Shown here: piece by piece, positions 5,392-5,857 of the stretch | How positions within the stretch are numbered: position 1 is the first letter of the stretch | How the letters are laid out: the number at the start of each line of letters is the position of its first letter | Source of the DNA: Phocaeicola sp. | GTDB taxonomy: Bacteria; Bacteroidota; Bacteroidia; Bacteroidales; Bacteroidaceae | Assembly (NCBI GenBank): GCA_020026225.1 | Contig: JAHHQU010000100.1 | Coordinates: 1-5,857, forward strand | Direction of reading: 5' to 3' | DNA length: 5,857 nucleotides | Made by a program: the position numbers and the translations under genes | Notes under the pieces: model-generated | Database searches by the model: none | What the model was told of the DNA's origin: nothing | What the model saw: only the letters and a program-made list of their open reading frames with translations

Positions 5392-5857
5392 TCAATCTTT
5401 TTTAGCGTTTTTAAACGGTAAACCGAATTCTTTCAAAAGAGCATATCCTTCTTCGTCTGTCTGAGCAGAAGTCACGAAAGTGATATTCATACCAAGGATT
5501 TTAGAAATGCTGTCGATATTGATTTCAGGGAATATAATTTGTTCCTGAATACCAAGAGTATAGTTACCTCTACCATCGAACTTGCTTTCTATACCTTTGA
5601 AGTCACGGATACGTGGCAAAGCTACACGAACAAGCTTTTCTAGGAATTCGTACATTCTTTCACGACGCAAAGTAACCATAACACCGATAGGCATTTTTTT
5701 ACGCAACTTAAAGTTTGCGATGTCTTTGCGAGATACTGTTGCAACAGCTTTCTGACCAGTGATAGCAGTCAATTCATTGATTGCAACGTCTATGATCTTC
5801 TTATCAGCTACAGCCATACCCAATCCCTGGTTGATAACGATTTTCTTAAGAACCGGA
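5392..5857 (-). CDS. rplE: 50S ribosomal protein L5 (uL5), 5' end outside window
   Basis: uL5 binds 5S rRNA and contacts the P-site tRNA from the central protuberance. The reading frame runs unbroken to the right edge. The visible part has 154 residues beginning PVLKKIVINQGLGMAVADKK, which contains the family motif KIVINQGLG. The rest is standard L5: TGQKAVATVSRKDIANFKLR, IGVMVTLRRERMYEFLEKL, then RIRDFKGIESKFDGRGNYTL and GIQEQIIFPEINID. It ends ALLKEFGLPFKNAKKD with a TGA stop. L5 is about 180-185 residues, so roughly 30 N-terminal residues are missing. A TTG at 5821-5823 could be called as a start, but it is an internal Leu codon in QGLGM. rpsN begins 6 nt after the stop. Its 5S partner L18 lies further along the operon. 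Confidence 0.97.
   Translation of the reverse strand, partial: PVLKKIVINQGLGMAVADKKIIDVAINELTAITGQKAVATVSRKDIANFKLRKKMPIGVMVTLRRERMYEFLEKLVRVALPRIRDFKGIESKFDGRGNYTLGIQEQIIFPEINIDSISKILGMNITFVTSAQTDEEGYALLKEFGLPFKNAKKD

Larger units (their letters stand above)
1..5857 (-). other. spc-type ribosomal protein operon, internal segment
   Basis: Twelve genes run in one direction with spacers of 6, 60, 16, 21, 6, 11, 30, 4, 14, 1 and 14 nt, from rplE to rpmJ. I see no intrinsic terminator in any spacer. Searching the minus strand by eye for the Bacteroides promoter form (TTTG near -33, TAnnTTTG near -7) gave no properly spaced pair. The whole stretch is therefore probably one transcript started to the right of the window and continuing to its left. 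adk is absent between secY and map, and stops are TAA except TGA for rplE and rplO. Confidence 0.9.

Noticed and set aside
5821..5823. TTG as the start of rplE
   Set aside because: The frame continues upstream with KKIVINQGLG, a conserved L5 motif, so this TTG is an internal Leu codon and the true start is outside the window.

Overview
The window is an internal segment of a bacterial ribosomal-protein operon (the spc operon plus the start of the alpha-type region), read entirely from the minus strand. In transcription order (right to left) it holds rplE (5' end cut by the window), rpsN, rpsH, rplF, rplR, rpsE, rpmD, rplO, secY, map, infA and rpmJ (3' end cut by the window). All twelve genes are intact where visible, and the proteins are close to their family lengths. 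I see no insertion sequence, tRNA, CRISPR array, prophage gene, terminator or convincing promoter inside the window.

The organism looks like a member of the Bacteroidota, most likely Bacteroides or a close relative. The reasons are: secY is followed directly by map, infA and rpmJ with no adk; S14 and L36 are both of the zinc-free type; most starts lack a Shine-Dalgarno (SD) sequence and sit behind A/T-rich leaders; the base composition is moderately AT-rich; and the protein sequences match what I remember of Bacteroides ribosomal proteins. The species cannot be fixed by reading alone.

Region by region: 5857-2971 is the r-protein block, L5-S14-S8-L6-L18-S5-L30, supplying both subunits. 2940-1143 carries L15 and SecY, the channel of the Sec translocon. 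1128-1 carries methionine aminopeptidase, IF-1 and L36. The block therefore co-produces ribosome parts, the export pore that docks on the ribosome, the enzyme that trims nascent N-termini, and an initiation factor. Spacers are 1-30 nt, except for 60 nt between rpsN and rpsH.

This is an ordinary housekeeping region and I do not find a new system in it. What merits a second look is small-scale and regulatory. A two-part stem-loop lies in the 60-nt spacer just before rpsH, and its core partly resembles the S8-binding element of 16S rRNA. A 7-bp hairpin overlaps the rplO start codon and carries an SD-like hexamer in its loop. Strong SD sequences occur only in front of rpmD and rplF, in a lineage that rarely uses them.
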